Source: Actinomycetota bacterium
GTDB taxonomy: Bacteria > Actinomycetota > Acidimicrobiia > Acidimicrobiales > Iamiaceae
Assembly: GCA_019639095.1 (NCBI GenBank)
Contig: JAHBSN010000008.1
Location: 1-32,706 of the forward strand
Length of the DNA: 32,706 nt
Direction: 5' to 3'
This document shows, in pieces, positions 1-7,700 of the stretch. The notes under the pieces were generated by a model, which worked only from the letters and a program-made list of their open reading frames with translations, was not told where the DNA came from and searched no databases. The stretch's first letter is position 1. Each line of letters starts with the position of its first letter. A program made the translations under genes and the position numbers.

Positions 1-717
1 GAGGCCCCGAGCCGGATGCGAGCGCCGTCCGGAGAGTTCGCTACATGGCTGCGCACGGCGTGGTGGGAGATCGTCGGCAGCGGATCGAAGGCGCACCACG
101 GCCGGGGGGTGGACCTGGCGGTGTGGTTCTGGACGGACCGGGCCGAGGAGTCGGCTGATCGGGTGCGGGTGGCGGAGTACCTCTGGCGGGAGTCGGGGAA
201 GTGGGCGCAGAAGCAGCCACCGGAGGGCTTCGGATCGCTGAAGTTCTATGGCCGTTGGGGTGGTGCCATCGGGTTCAAGCCGATCGTGTCCGAAGCGCAG
301 ATGGAGGAGCAGGCCGGATACGAGCTGCGTCGGGTGCTTCGGCGGATGCAGGAGGGCAAGCAGCGGGAAGCGGCAGAGCGGATGGGGCGCCCATACCGAA
401 AGGGGCAGACCAGCCGAGGGCGTGACGGGCTGACGGTCTTCGATGTGGCGAACGGCAGCTTGTGGGCACCGCGATTGCTGGCCTGGGCGGAGGACGTGGC
501 CCTGTACAAGGCCATGACCGCTGTGGAGCGACCACCGCTGGAGTACCGGCGGGGTCGGCCCATCTGGCGGGCGTTCTCCGAGCTCGAGGCGCTGACGCAG
601 GCGGCGCAGGATGAGATCGCCTACGACGAGTGGGTGGCGAGCGGGGGCGAAGAAGGCGTCTATGAGCGGTGGCTCGAAGCCGAAGCCGCACGGGAAGCCA
701 GCGCCGAGTACTGGTGA
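1..717 (+). CDS. Plasmid/integrative-element replication initiator (Rep), C-terminal part, open at left edge
   Basis: The frame is open from base 1; the first ATG is at 16, so the true start probably lies outside the window. The protein begins with a stretch (WLRTAWWEIVGSG, then HHGRGVDL) that I recognise from Rep initiators of actinobacterial plasmids and AICE-type integrative elements, where it follows the HUH nuclease motif. Next come a tyrosine-containing segment (EYLWRESGKWAQK) matching the family's Y-K region, and PEGF....YGRWGG, the counterpart of the usual PEGF...GRFWG motif. The C-terminal half is charged and helical. The gene converges on an integrase remnant, and the rep-plus-integrase pairing indicates an integrated element. 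The HUH metal-binding histidines would be to the left, so catalytic competence cannot be judged. The family call rests on motif memory. Confidence 0.62.
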   Translation, partial: EAPSRMRAPSGEFATWLRTAWWEIVGSGSKAHHGRGVDLAVWFWTDRAEESADRVRVAEYLWRESGKWAQKQPPEGFGSLKFYGRWGGAIGFKPIVSEAQMEEQAGYELRRVLRRMQEGKQREAAERMGRPYRKGQTSRGRDGLTVFDVANGSLWAPRLLAWAEDVALYKAMTAVERPPLEYRRGRPIWRAFSELEALTQAAQDEIAYDEWVASGGEEGVYERWLEAEAAREASAEYW

Positions 718-750
718 TCGGCCACCTCGACGGCATCACGAACGGAGACG

Positions 751-816
751 GCACCGAGCGCCAGGCGGAGGGCCGAGGCGGCGTAGCCGCACTGCCCCTC
801 CGCTCGGCGCCGGTGC
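751..816. terminator. Long imperfect stem between convergent rep and integrase
   Basis: Bases 751-772 are nearly complementary to 796-816 (about 19 paired positions with small mismatches or a bulge), enclosing a second small hairpin (GCGGC/GCCGC, about 778-789). It lies between the rep stop (717) and the integrase stop (829), so it could terminate both convergent transcripts. There is no U-tract on either side, which is usual in high-GC actinobacteria. Confidence 0.5.
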
Positions 817-828
817 TCCCGGCTGCTG

Positions 829-1770
829 CTAGTCGAGGTGCGATGAGGCGCGGTCGAGGACGCCGGTGTCCATCGGGTCGAGGTAGGAGCGCATGGTCGT
901 GGCGGGGTCGGTGTGGCCGAGCACCCTCTGAATGTCGAGCAGGTCGAAGTGGTGGGCGCCGCTGTCGTCGGTGGCGTGGTGGAGGATGCCGGCAGCGGTG
1001 CGTCGCAGGTCATGGGGGCGACGTGGCCGAGGCCGGCGGTTGCTGCTCGGCGGGTGACGATCTTGTGGATGCAGTTGGTGTCGCTCCGGTACGGCTGTCC
1101 CCAGTCCACGAACGGTCGGACGGTGCCGCCGGTGCGGCAGATCACCGGGGCATCGGGGTGCGGGTCGGGGTAGGCGGCGTGCCAGCGGTCGAGGACGGCG
1201 AGGAAGGCGGGACCGATGACGATGCGGCGGGGCCGGTTGCCCTTCCCGATCCACTCGACGGCGGGGAGGGCGGCGAGGTTGCGCCAGGTCATGGTGACGA
1301 TCTCCGAACGCCGCACCCCCGCAAGTCCGAAGCGGATGACCAGCTCGTCACGGATGCCGAGGTCGGTGCCGTCCTGGCAGGCCGGGATGAGCCGGTTGAA
1401 TGCTTCGTCGTAGGTGAGCCAGCGGGCTGGGTTGGCTGCCTGTGCTCGTCCGTAGACCCTCGGGTATCGACGCTTGAGCCCTTGGACCCGAGCCAGGTCG
1501 ATGGAGCCGTACCCGTGCTGCTGGCACCAGGTGAAGAACGCCACGGCCACGGCGATGCGTCCTCGCACGGTGTTATTGGTGGTGGCAGCGCAGGCCCAGG
1601 CGATCACCTGTGCTTCGGTGGCCTTCTCGGGACGGTCGATCCCGGCGTGCTCGATGAGGGTTCGCAGGCGTCCGGCGTAGAGCCGCCTGGTGCCTGCGTT
1701 CGGGTAGCCGTCGAGCCAGTGCTCGGCCAGGCTGGTTCGTCCGTCGGGTTCGACGGACAGGTTCGGCGCT
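829..1770 (-). pseudogene. Tyrosine recombinase (integrase) remnant, frameshifted and without a visible start
   Basis: Read on the minus strand, the sequence starts with a SAM-like N-terminal domain (LAEHWLDGYPNAGTRR, then the VAVAFFTWCQQHG core-binding helix) and continues into a catalytic domain with Arg I in AGVRRSEI. The second half of the active site is in another frame: HDLRRT around 1000-1013, then RVLGHTDPATTMRSY with the nucleophile Tyr at 883-885 and a stop at 829-831. The switch is at a run of five G at 1014-1018 (C5 on the coding strand); one extra C would restore ...APHDLRRT. Upstream, recognisable integrase sequence runs to the uvrB stop codon with no ATG/GTG/TTG in frame; the first GTG (1607) would delete the N-terminal domain. 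Either the gene is dead (no start plus frameshift), or the C5 run is a base-calling error and only the start problem is real. Confidence 0.8.
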
Positions 1771-3802
1771 AGCCGACCTGCTTGAGTTCGCGCCGCAAGT
1801 CCTTGATCTCGTCTCGGAGGCGGGCGGCGTACTCGAAGCGGAGGTCCTGGGACGCGGCGGCCATCTCCTCCTCGAGGGTGAAGATGAGGCGGGCCAGCTC
1901 GTCGCCTGGAAGCTCGGCCAGCTCCTGGCGTCGGCGACGGTCGGCCTCGGTCTCGCGGCGACGCTCCTTCTCCGGCAGCGGTGCCCCGGTGGACGGCCGC
2001 AGGTACTCGAGGATGTCGGTGACGGCCTTGCGAACCGTCTGCGGGTTGATCCCGTGCTCGGCGTTGTAGGCCTGCTGCAGCCCACGCCGGCGGTTCGTCT
2101 CCGAGATCGCCCGCTGCATGGAGGCGGTGACGACGTCGGCGTACATGATCACCTGGCCGTCGACGTTTCGAGCCGCACGGCCGATGGTCTGGATCAGCGA
2201 GGTCTCGCTGCGGAGGAACCCCTCCTTGTCAGCATCGAGGATCGCCACGAGCGACACCTCGGGCAGATCGAGGCCCTCTCGCAGGAGGTTGATGCCGACG
2301 AGCACGTCGAACTCGCCGAGGCGGAGGTCTCGCAGGATCTCGATGCGCTGGATCGTGTCGACCTCGGAGTGGAGGTAGCGCACCCGCACGCCGAGCTCGA
2401 GGAGGTAGTCGGTGAGGTCCTCGGACATCTTCTTGGTGAGCGTGGTGACGAGCACCCGATCTCCGCGGGTGACGCGCTCGTTGATCTGCTCGATCAGGTC
2501 GTCGATCTGGCCCTTGGTGGGCTTCACCACGATCTCGGGGTCCACCAGGCCGGTGGGGCGGACCACCTGCTCCACCACGTTGGTGGAGACCTCGAGCTCG
2601 TAGGCCCCGGGGGTGGCCGAGAGGAACACCACCTGGCCAACCCGGTCCATGACCTCCTCGAAGCGCAGCGGACGGTTGTCGGCCGCCGACGGGAGGCGGA
2701 ACCCGTGCTCGATGAGCTGCTCCTTGCGCGAGCGGTCGCCCTCGTACTGGCCGTGGAGCTGGGGCACCGTCTGGTGGCTCTCGTCCATGATCACGAGGAA
2801 GTCCCGCGGGAAGAAGTCGAGCAGCGTGCCCGGGGCCTCCCCCGGGCCTCGACCGTCGATGGGCGCCGAGTAGTTCTCGATCCCGTTGCAGAAGCCCATC
2901 TCCTGCATCATCTCGAGGTCGTACTGGGTGCGCATGCGCAGGCGCTGGGCCTCGAGCAGCTTGCCCTCGGCCTCGAAGTAGGCCAGGCGCTCCTGGAGCT
3001 CCTTCTCGATCCGGGCGATGGCCTTGGTCATCCGCTCCTCCCCCGCCACGTAGTGCGTGGCCGGGAGGACCAGCAGCTCGTCCTGGGTGCGGACGGTCTC
3101 GCCGGTGAGCGGATCGACCACCACGATGCGCTCGACCTCGTCGCCGAAGAGCTCGACCCGCACCGGGTTCTCGTCGTACGCCGGATGGAGCTCGATCACG
3201 TCTCCCCGCACCCGGAACTTGGCGCGGGTGAGGTTCATGTCGTTGCGGTCGTAGCGCAGGTCGACCAGCTTGCGCAGCACCTGGCGCTGGTCGATCTCCT
3301 CCCCCACGCTGAGGTGCAGGAGATTGTCCCGGTACTCCTCAGGCGAGCCCAACCCGTAGATGCACGACACCGAGGCCACCACGATGGTGTCCCGCCGGGT
3401 GAGCAGCGAGGCGGTGGCCGAGTGGCGGAGCCGATCGATCTCGTCGTTCACCGACGAGTCCTTCTCGATGTAGGTGTCCGAGGCCGCCATGTAGGCCTCG
3501 GGCTGGTAGTAGTCGTAGTAGCTGACGAAGTACTCGACCTTGTTGTTCGGGAAGAACTCCCGGAACTCGCTCGCCAGCTGGGCCGCCAGCGACTTGTTGG
3601 GCGCCAGCACCAGCGTGGGCCGCTGCACCTGTTCGATGGTCCACGCCATCGTGGCGCTCTTGCCGGAACCCGTGATGCCGAGCAGCGTCTGGAAGCGCTC
3701 GCCGCCCTCGATCCCCTCGGCCAACGAGGCGATCGCCTTGGGCTGGTCTCCGGCAGGTCCGAACGGTGAGACGACCTCGAAGCGGTTCGCGGGCTTGGCC
3801 AT
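1769..3802 (-). CDS. uvrB: Excinuclease ABC subunit B
   Basis: UvrB is the damage-verifying helicase-like subunit of UvrABC nucleotide excision repair; it is loaded by UvrA and then recruits UvrC. The 677-residue length is normal. Visible features are Walker A (GITGSGKSA, about residues 42-50, with Ser where Thr is common), the beta-hairpin that inserts at lesions ([10 protein letters not shown]), the DESH Walker B box, a late helicase motif (QTIGRAARN) and a C-terminal UVR motif (about 635-670, the UvrC-binding coiled coil). The ATG at 3802 is 6 nt from a TACACT -10 box, suggesting a leaderless mRNA. Its stop (TAG at 1769-1771) coincides with the point where the integrase remnant begins. In many actinobacteria uvrB lies close to coaE and rpsA; here several genes intervene. 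Confidence 0.97.
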   Translation of the reverse strand: MAKPANRFEVVSPFGPAGDQPKAIASLAEGIEGGERFQTLLGITGSGKSATMAWTIEQVQRPTLVLAPNKSLAAQLASEFREFFPNNKVEYFVSYYDYYQPEAYMAASDTYIEKDSSVNDEIDRLRHSATASLLTRRDTIVVASVSCIYGLGSPEEYRDNLLHLSVGEEIDQRQVLRKLVDLRYDRNDMNLTRAKFRVRGDVIELHPAYDENPVRVELFGDEVERIVVVDPLTGETVRTQDELLVLPATHYVAGEERMTKAIARIEKELQERLAYFEAEGKLLEAQRLRMRTQYDLEMMQEMGFCNGIENYSAPIDGRGPGEAPGTLLDFFPRDFLVIMDESHQTVPQLHGQYEGDRSRKEQLIEHGFRLPSAADNRPLRFEEVMDRVGQVVFLSATPGAYELEVSTNVVEQVVRPTGLVDPEIVVKPTKGQIDDLIEQINERVTRGDRVLVTTLTKKMSEDLTDYLLELGVRVRYLHSEVDTIQRIEILRDLRLGEFDVLVGINLLREGLDLPEVSLVAILDADKEGFLRSETSLIQTIGRAARNVDGQVIMYADVVTASMQRAISETNRRRGLQQAYNAEHGINPQTVRKAVTDILEYLRPSTGAPLPEKERRRETEADRRRRQELAELPGDELARLIFTLEEEMAAASQDLRFEYAARLRDEIKDLRRELKQVG

Positions 3803-3808
3803 CCCCGG

Positions 3809-3814
3809 AGTGTA
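3809..3814 (-). promoter_or_regulatory. -10 box of uvrB (leaderless start)
   Basis: On the minus strand TACACT lies exactly 6 nt upstream of the uvrB ATG, which would place transcription initiation at or next to the start codon. No Shine-Dalgarno is present between them. A 14-bp palindrome-like element (CGGTCG-GG-CGACCG, 3833-3846) sits in the -35 zone and could be an operator or only the end of the upstream gene. Confidence 0.55.
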
Positions 3815-3849
3815 CGGAGGGGGTGTGACAGCCGGTCGGGCGACCGACC

Positions 3850-5253
3850 TCAGGCTCCTCCGGGCAGGTCGCCACTGGTGAGGCGAGCATCGTCAGCCGC
3901 CTTCGTGCCGCTCGCCCAGCCGGCGGCGTCCCATCCACCTCGCACGTGCGAGCTCACGAGGTCGCCGTACCGATCCGCTACGAAGTCGTCCACGGCGTCG
4001 GCCTGAGTGCGCAGCACCGGAAGGAACGACGCCCCGAGCTCCTCCTCAGCGGCGCGCAGCACCGCGCGGTTGGCCTCATCGAGGCGATCACCGATGCGCT
4101 GGGCGTAGGCGAGCAGGAACGCCGATCGGTAGGACTGGCTGCGCACCCGCGTTCCCGGTGGGGCGGCCTTCGCCGCCGCCGCCAGGGCACCCTGCGCCTG
4201 GAGAAGCAGCGAGGTGAAGAGCAGCTCGGTTGCGGCGACGTCGTCCGCGAACCCGATCACCGCCGACAGCCCCAGGCCTCCGTGGGCGATGGCCCGGCAC
4301 CGGTTTGCCTCCGCCACGAACTGGAGGAGGAGCGACTTGGCATCGGCGTACGGCGAATCCACCGGGAGCCTGACCACCACCGGGGCCTCGGTGGTGACGC
4401 CGCCGCGTGCAGCGACCGCGGCCGCGTCGATGGCGTGCCTGGTCATGAGCTCCTGCGCCTTGGCCGTGAGCGCCGACGCCTCGGCCTCGTAGGGCGTCGA
4501 CTCCGCCTTGGCGAGCAGGGCACGGATGCGCTCGAGCACCGGGTCGGCATCGGCACCCTTGGTGGATGACGCCGCCTGGAAGGCGGCACGATCGCTGCCC
4601 GGCGGTGGGAGGATCGGTTCGAGGGTGGGTATGCCGCACAGGTTGACCATGGCGTCTACCCCGGCTCGCAGGACCAGGTGGTGGTCCAGCTGCTGCTCGT
4701 CGGCCCAGCGCCCGACGAAGCCGGGGCGGCCGTTCGTCTTGGGCAATCCGAGCTGGTCGACCTGCGCCATCCAGCGCGGATCGAGCGTGGCCGCGCGGCG
4801 GTTGGCATGGTCCGCCGCGATCGCCAGGTGGATCAACCGGGTGGCCTTGGCGTCGTCGCACCCGCGCTTGGCCTGACGATGGAGTTCGGCCGGCTGCCAG
4901 CCGCACGACCACGCCATGCCCACACCCGTGAGCAGCATGGTCTCGATCGCCATGCGCATCGAGCTGGGAGGGCATGCCCGGGCTGCGGCGAACTCGCCGC
5001 CCTGCTTTCGGCCGTCCATGTGGACGAACACGGCGGCACGCAGGCGATCCACCGCCTCCTGCACGGGATCGTCCGACCACGGAGGCGGCTCGGGCGGCGC
5101 ATCGAACGGCCGCCATCCGGCGCCGCCGGAGCGCGGGCCGGGATCGCTGGGGCCGGCCCGGCCCGACGAAGGGCCACCAGCGCGCTTGCGAGCCTCGGCG
5201 GCGGCACGGGCCTTCGTCTTCGCGGCGCGGCGCGCACGGTTGTCCTTGCCCAT
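3850..5253 (-). CDS. DUF2786 / DUF7168-type protein
   Basis: The product has 467 residues. A basic, Ala/Pro-rich N-terminus (1-60) is followed by a helical region with Cys and His residues (about 95-230). A DUF2786 segment (about 236-276; [15 protein letters not shown]...[15 protein letters not shown]) comes next, then a region resembling the associated DUF7168 (about 290-410). The biochemical function of DUF2786 proteins is not established to my knowledge; they are frequent in phages, mobile elements and actinobacterial genomes. The start is the ATG at 5253, with GGAAGG close upstream. It lies 13 bp downstream of the coiled-coil gene and 47 bp upstream of uvrB, all on one strand, but uvrB appears to have its own promoter. 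No signal peptide or membrane segment is seen. Confidence 0.75.
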   Translation of the reverse strand: MGKDNRARRAAKTKARAAAEARKRAGGPSSGRAGPSDPGPRSGGAGWRPFDAPPEPPPWSDDPVQEAVDRLRAAVFVHMDGRKQGGEFAAARACPPSSMRMAIETMLLTGVGMAWSCGWQPAELHRQAKRGCDDAKATRLIHLAIAADHANRRAATLDPRWMAQVDQLGLPKTNGRPGFVGRWADEQQLDHHLVLRAGVDAMVNLCGIPTLEPILPPPGSDRAAFQAASSTKGADADPVLERIRALLAKAESTPYEAEASALTAKAQELMTRHAIDAAAVAARGGVTTEAPVVVRLPVDSPYADAKSLLLQFVAEANRCRAIAHGGLGLSAVIGFADDVAATELLFTSLLLQAQGALAAAAKAAPPGTRVRSQSYRSAFLLAYAQRIGDRLDEANRAVLRAAEEELGASFLPVLRTQADAVDDFVADRYGDLVSSHVRGGWDAAGWASGTKAADDARLTSGDLPGGA

Positions 5254-5266
5254 CGGCCTTCCAACC

Positions 5267-5701
5267 TCAGCCGAGACCGACGGTGGAGACCACCATGCTG
5301 ATGAGCGCCACCACCAACGCCAGGATCACCGCACGCGACATCGCCCGCCGCTCGGCGTGCACCTCGTCTCGGAACGACCCGAACGCTGTGAGCAGCCGCA
5401 CCTCGAGCTGGGCGATCTCTGCCCGCAGCTCGTGCTTCGCCCCTTCGATGTCTCGTCCGAGAACCTCTGCGGTGCGCTCCAACTCCTGACGGAGGCTGCC
5501 GATGCCTGATGCTGCTTCCTGCCGAACCGACTTCATGTCCCGCGTGAGCAGCTCGGTCTGCATCTCCAGGTCGTGCTTGGTGGCGACGTCGGCCCAGCCG
5601 ACCGGAGGGAGGAAGTCCATGATCAACAGCGCTCCTTCTCGCCCGTAGGTGGTCTCGAACAGCTGGAACAGATCTTGGCGGGATTCCTCGGTGATCGCCA
5701 T
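5267..5701 (-). CDS. Small coiled-coil protein with C-terminal membrane anchor
   Basis: The chosen start is the ATG at 5701, because GGAGG lies 7 nt upstream; a longer reading to 5773 has no such support. This gives 144 residues. The N-terminus (MAITEESRQDLFQLFE...LPPVGWADVATKHDLE) matches a widespread actinobacterial hypothetical family that I associate with CCDC90/DUF1640-like coiled coils. A long amphipathic helix (about 48-120) is followed by a single hydrophobic segment at the C-terminus (VILALVVALISMVVSTVGL), implying a tail-anchored membrane protein with the coiled coil in the cytoplasm. The function is unknown. A TAGGGT -10-like element (5785-5790, minus strand) could start a short leader. 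It sits between the NERD helicase and the DUF2786 gene. Confidence 0.72.
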   Translation of the reverse strand: MAITEESRQDLFQLFETTYGREGALLIMDFLPPVGWADVATKHDLEMQTELLTRDMKSVRQEAASGIGSLRQELERTAEVLGRDIEGAKHELRAEIAQLEVRLLTAFGSFRDEVHAERRAMSRAVILALVVALISMVVSTVGLG

Positions 5702-5809
5702 GGCGGCCTCCACGTGGTGGTGCTGGATGCGCGGAGCCGGCCTGCTCGAGCTTGTGCCACCCATCGGGCGCACGGCCTGTGCTGACCCTACCGAGGGGGT
5801 CCGACAGAC

Positions 5810-7411
5810 CTACGGCACGAGGAGCTTGAGCCGGGTACCGACAGGTGGTGGGGCCACGATCACGAGCTCGGAGACGGCGCGGCTGATGCCGACGTAGAGC
5901 AGGTCGTCGGGCACCTCGTCGGCGTCGGTGGCGAGGATCACCGTGTCGGCCTCGAGGCCCTTCACCCGGTGCACGTTCTCGCACAGGATCCCGGTGTCAC
6001 GTCCCTCCCAACGCCGCAGGTCGAGCTCCGCCACCAGCTGGTCGCGGGTCTGGCTGGAGAACGTGAGGACCGCGACGTCGCTCGCCGGGAGCCCCTCCAC
6101 CTGGACGAGCCGTTCGAGCTCGCCCCGGACCAGCACCGGCAGGTCGTACCGGAACGCGAGCGGCACGAACCGCACGGGGGAACCTTCGGGGGCGACCGCC
6201 GGCGCGGCGGCGCCGCCCAGCGCGCGGCGCAGGAGCGACGCGATGCGGTGGGAGTTGCGGCAGTTGCTGACCAGCTCGCAGCGGGTCCAGCCGTCGTCGA
6301 CGGCCGGCACCTGGAAGCCACGGGTGTAGAGCTCCTGGGCGGGATCCGCGGCCAGCAGGATCCGGCGGGGACCATCGGGGTCGAGCAGGGCCTCGAGCTG
6401 GGCGAGCCACGCCGGGCTGAAGTCCTGGGCCTCGTCGACCACGATCGTGTCGAAGCGCTCCACGATCCGGTGCCAGTGGGCGTGGAGGTGCCCGACCGCG
6501 GTCACGGTCCACCACTCGTGGTCGGCATCGGCCGGCACCTCGAGCGGGGCCATGCCCTCCAGGCCGAGCGCCAGCCGGAGGAAGGGACCCACCCGCAACG
6601 ACTCGTCGTCCACCAGCTGCTCCGCCACCCGGGCCGCGAGCGGCTCGTTGTAGCAGGTGAGCAGCACCCGCTCGCCCCTGGCGAAGGCCCGGTTCGCCCA
6701 CGTGGTGGCGAGCCGCGTCTTGCCCGTGCCGGCCCGACCGAGCGCCACGACCCGGCGGTTCACGTCCAGCCGCTCGAGTGCCTGGACCTGGGTGGCGCAC
6801 AGCTCGTCGAGCCGGTCGCGCGACGCGCGGTGGCGGGCCGTCGGGTCCCACCGGAACTCGAGGTCGGGACGGAGGATGGCGACGATCGCCTCGACATCGC
6901 CTGCCGTGAGCGGCCGGCTCGTCCACCGGGCCAGCGCAAGGGTCTCGATGGCCGCCATCGGATCGTCGATCTCCGGTGCGGTCAGGATCTGCTCTCGAAT
7001 GGTGTCGATGGGAAGTTGGCCGTCGTACGCGGCGGTGTTGGGGAGGGCCACGCCGTAGGTGGTCCGGAAGCCATCGAGATCGGGCCGCTCCTGGATCAGT
7101 CGGTCTCGGAGCGCGTAGGCGTTCCGGCGGGCCTGGTCCATCGGCTGCGGCTCCATCGGCCGGCCCTGGTGGCGCCACAGGCCGTCTCGAACCTCGACCC
7201 GGTGCCCCTTGACCTCGATGACCACGAGTCCGAGCTCCTCGTGGAGCAGCACCACGTCGATCTCGTAGTCGCGCTGATCGGTGCGGAGCTGCACGGTCGG
7301 GAGCACGAGCCAGCGGTCGCCCAGCCGGTCTCGGAACGCCTCCACCACCCGTCGCTCGGCCTCGTTGGCCAGCGAGGACAACGGGAAGTCCTCCGGTACC
7401 ACGGTTCCCAC
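5810..7411 (-). CDS. NERD-domain nuclease fused to UvrD/Rep-family helicase
   Basis: The product has 533 residues. The N-terminal NERD domain (about 10-130) keeps a PD-(D/E)xK-like core: D52 in YEIDVVLL and E66-x-K68 in VVIEVKG. A superfamily 1 helicase core follows: Walker A GRAGTGKT (225-232), Walker B VVDEAQDF, motif III-like ILLAADPAQ, an Arg motif in CRNSHRI, motif V HRVKGLEAD and motif VI VGISRAVSELVIV. NERD is known as a nuclease-related domain often joined to helicases in DNA-processing and defence contexts; the role here is inferred, not shown. The start is the GTG at 7411, with GGGGAGGG just upstream. It is much shorter than UvrD (about 700 aa), so accessory subdomains are reduced. 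It lies upstream on the same strand of the coiled-coil and DUF2786 genes and may form a functional group with them. Confidence 0.88.
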   Translation of the reverse strand: MGTVVPEDFPLSSLANEAERRVVEAFRDRLGDRWLVLPTVQLRTDQRDYEIDVVLLHEELGLVVIEVKGHRVEVRDGLWRHQGRPMEPQPMDQARRNAYALRDRLIQERPDLDGFRTTYGVALPNTAAYDGQLPIDTIREQILTAPEIDDPMAAIETLALARWTSRPLTAGDVEAIVAILRPDLEFRWDPTARHRASRDRLDELCATQVQALERLDVNRRVVALGRAGTGKTRLATTWANRAFARGERVLLTCYNEPLAARVAEQLVDDESLRVGPFLRLALGLEGMAPLEVPADADHEWWTVTAVGHLHAHWHRIVERFDTIVVDEAQDFSPAWLAQLEALLDPDGPRRILLAADPAQELYTRGFQVPAVDDGWTRCELVSNCRNSHRIASLLRRALGGAAAPAVAPEGSPVRFVPLAFRYDLPVLVRGELERLVQVEGLPASDVAVLTFSSQTRDQLVAELDLRRWEGRDTGILCENVHRVKGLEADTVILATDADEVPDDLLYVGISRAVSELVIVAPPPVGTRLKLLVP

Positions 7412-7501
7412 GCCAGCCCTCCCCTGCCGTCGACGCCGGTGCCGACCCGACGCCCGGGAAGGTATCGGACGACCGTGACCGCCGGCCCGGCCTCCCGGCC
7501 G

Positions 7502-7618
7502 TTCTTGTGCCCGTAGTGGTCACCGGCGGCGAACACGGGCACAAGAAGCGAACCAGCGGGCCGGCCCACCCGTTCTTGTGCCCACAGTCGCCCCCAGCGG
7601 CGAACACGGGCACAAGAA
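7502..7618. repeat. Two 71-bp-spaced copies of a palindromic repeat
   Basis: Copy 1 has arms TTCTTGTGCCCG (7502-7513) and CGGGCACAAGAA (7536-7547). Copy 2 has TTCTTGTGCCC (7573-7583) and GGGCACAAGAA (7608-7618). Left and right arms are each offset by exactly 71 bp, so the element is both a tandem direct repeat and a pair of inverted repeats. The right half (CGGCGAACACGGGCACAAGA) is identical in the two copies, whereas the loop differs (GTAGTGGTCACCGG against ACAGTCGCCCCCAG). The pair lies between divergent genes (starts 7411 and 7701), so it is not placed as a terminator. It could be a REP/BIME-like interspersed repeat or a protein-binding site. Confidence 0.8.
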
Positions 7619-7684
7619 GCGAGACCGGCCCGGCCGCACCCCCCGGAGCGAGGCCGGGCGGGCGGGCGGCATGGACCACCGTCC

Positions 7685-7690
7685 GTATGC
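7685..7690 (+). promoter_or_regulatory. -10 box of the beta-helix lipoprotein gene
   Basis: TATGCT lies 9 nt upstream of the ATG at 7701, predicting a transcript that begins within a few nucleotides of the start codon. There is no convincing -35 hexamer. An ATG at 7671 in the same frame would precede this box and is less likely to be the start. Confidence 0.5.
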
Positions 7691-7700
7691 TGGGCGGGCC

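Noticed and set aside
1014-1018. Programmed frameshift in the integrase
   Set aside because: The run is five C on the coding strand without a slippery heptamer or downstream structure that I can recognise, and the gene also lacks a start codon. Mutation or base-calling error is simpler.
1573-2085. 170-codon minus-strand frame across the uvrB/integrase junction
   Set aside because: The product is Arg/Ser/Pro-rich in an off frame relative to both uvrB and the integrase remnant.
2054-3769. 571-codon open frame on the plus strand
   Set aside because: It is the antisense of uvrB; stop-free antisense frames are common at this GC content, and the His/Leu/Val-rich product has no domain.
3803-3850. 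LexA/SOS box upstream of uvrB
   Set aside because: No GAAC-N4-GTTC or close variant was found in the promoter; the nearby CGGTCG/CGACCG palindrome does not match that consensus.
7502-7618. CRISPR-like array
   Set aside because: There are only two units, the repeated part is itself an inverted repeat with a variable loop, and no cas gene is nearby.
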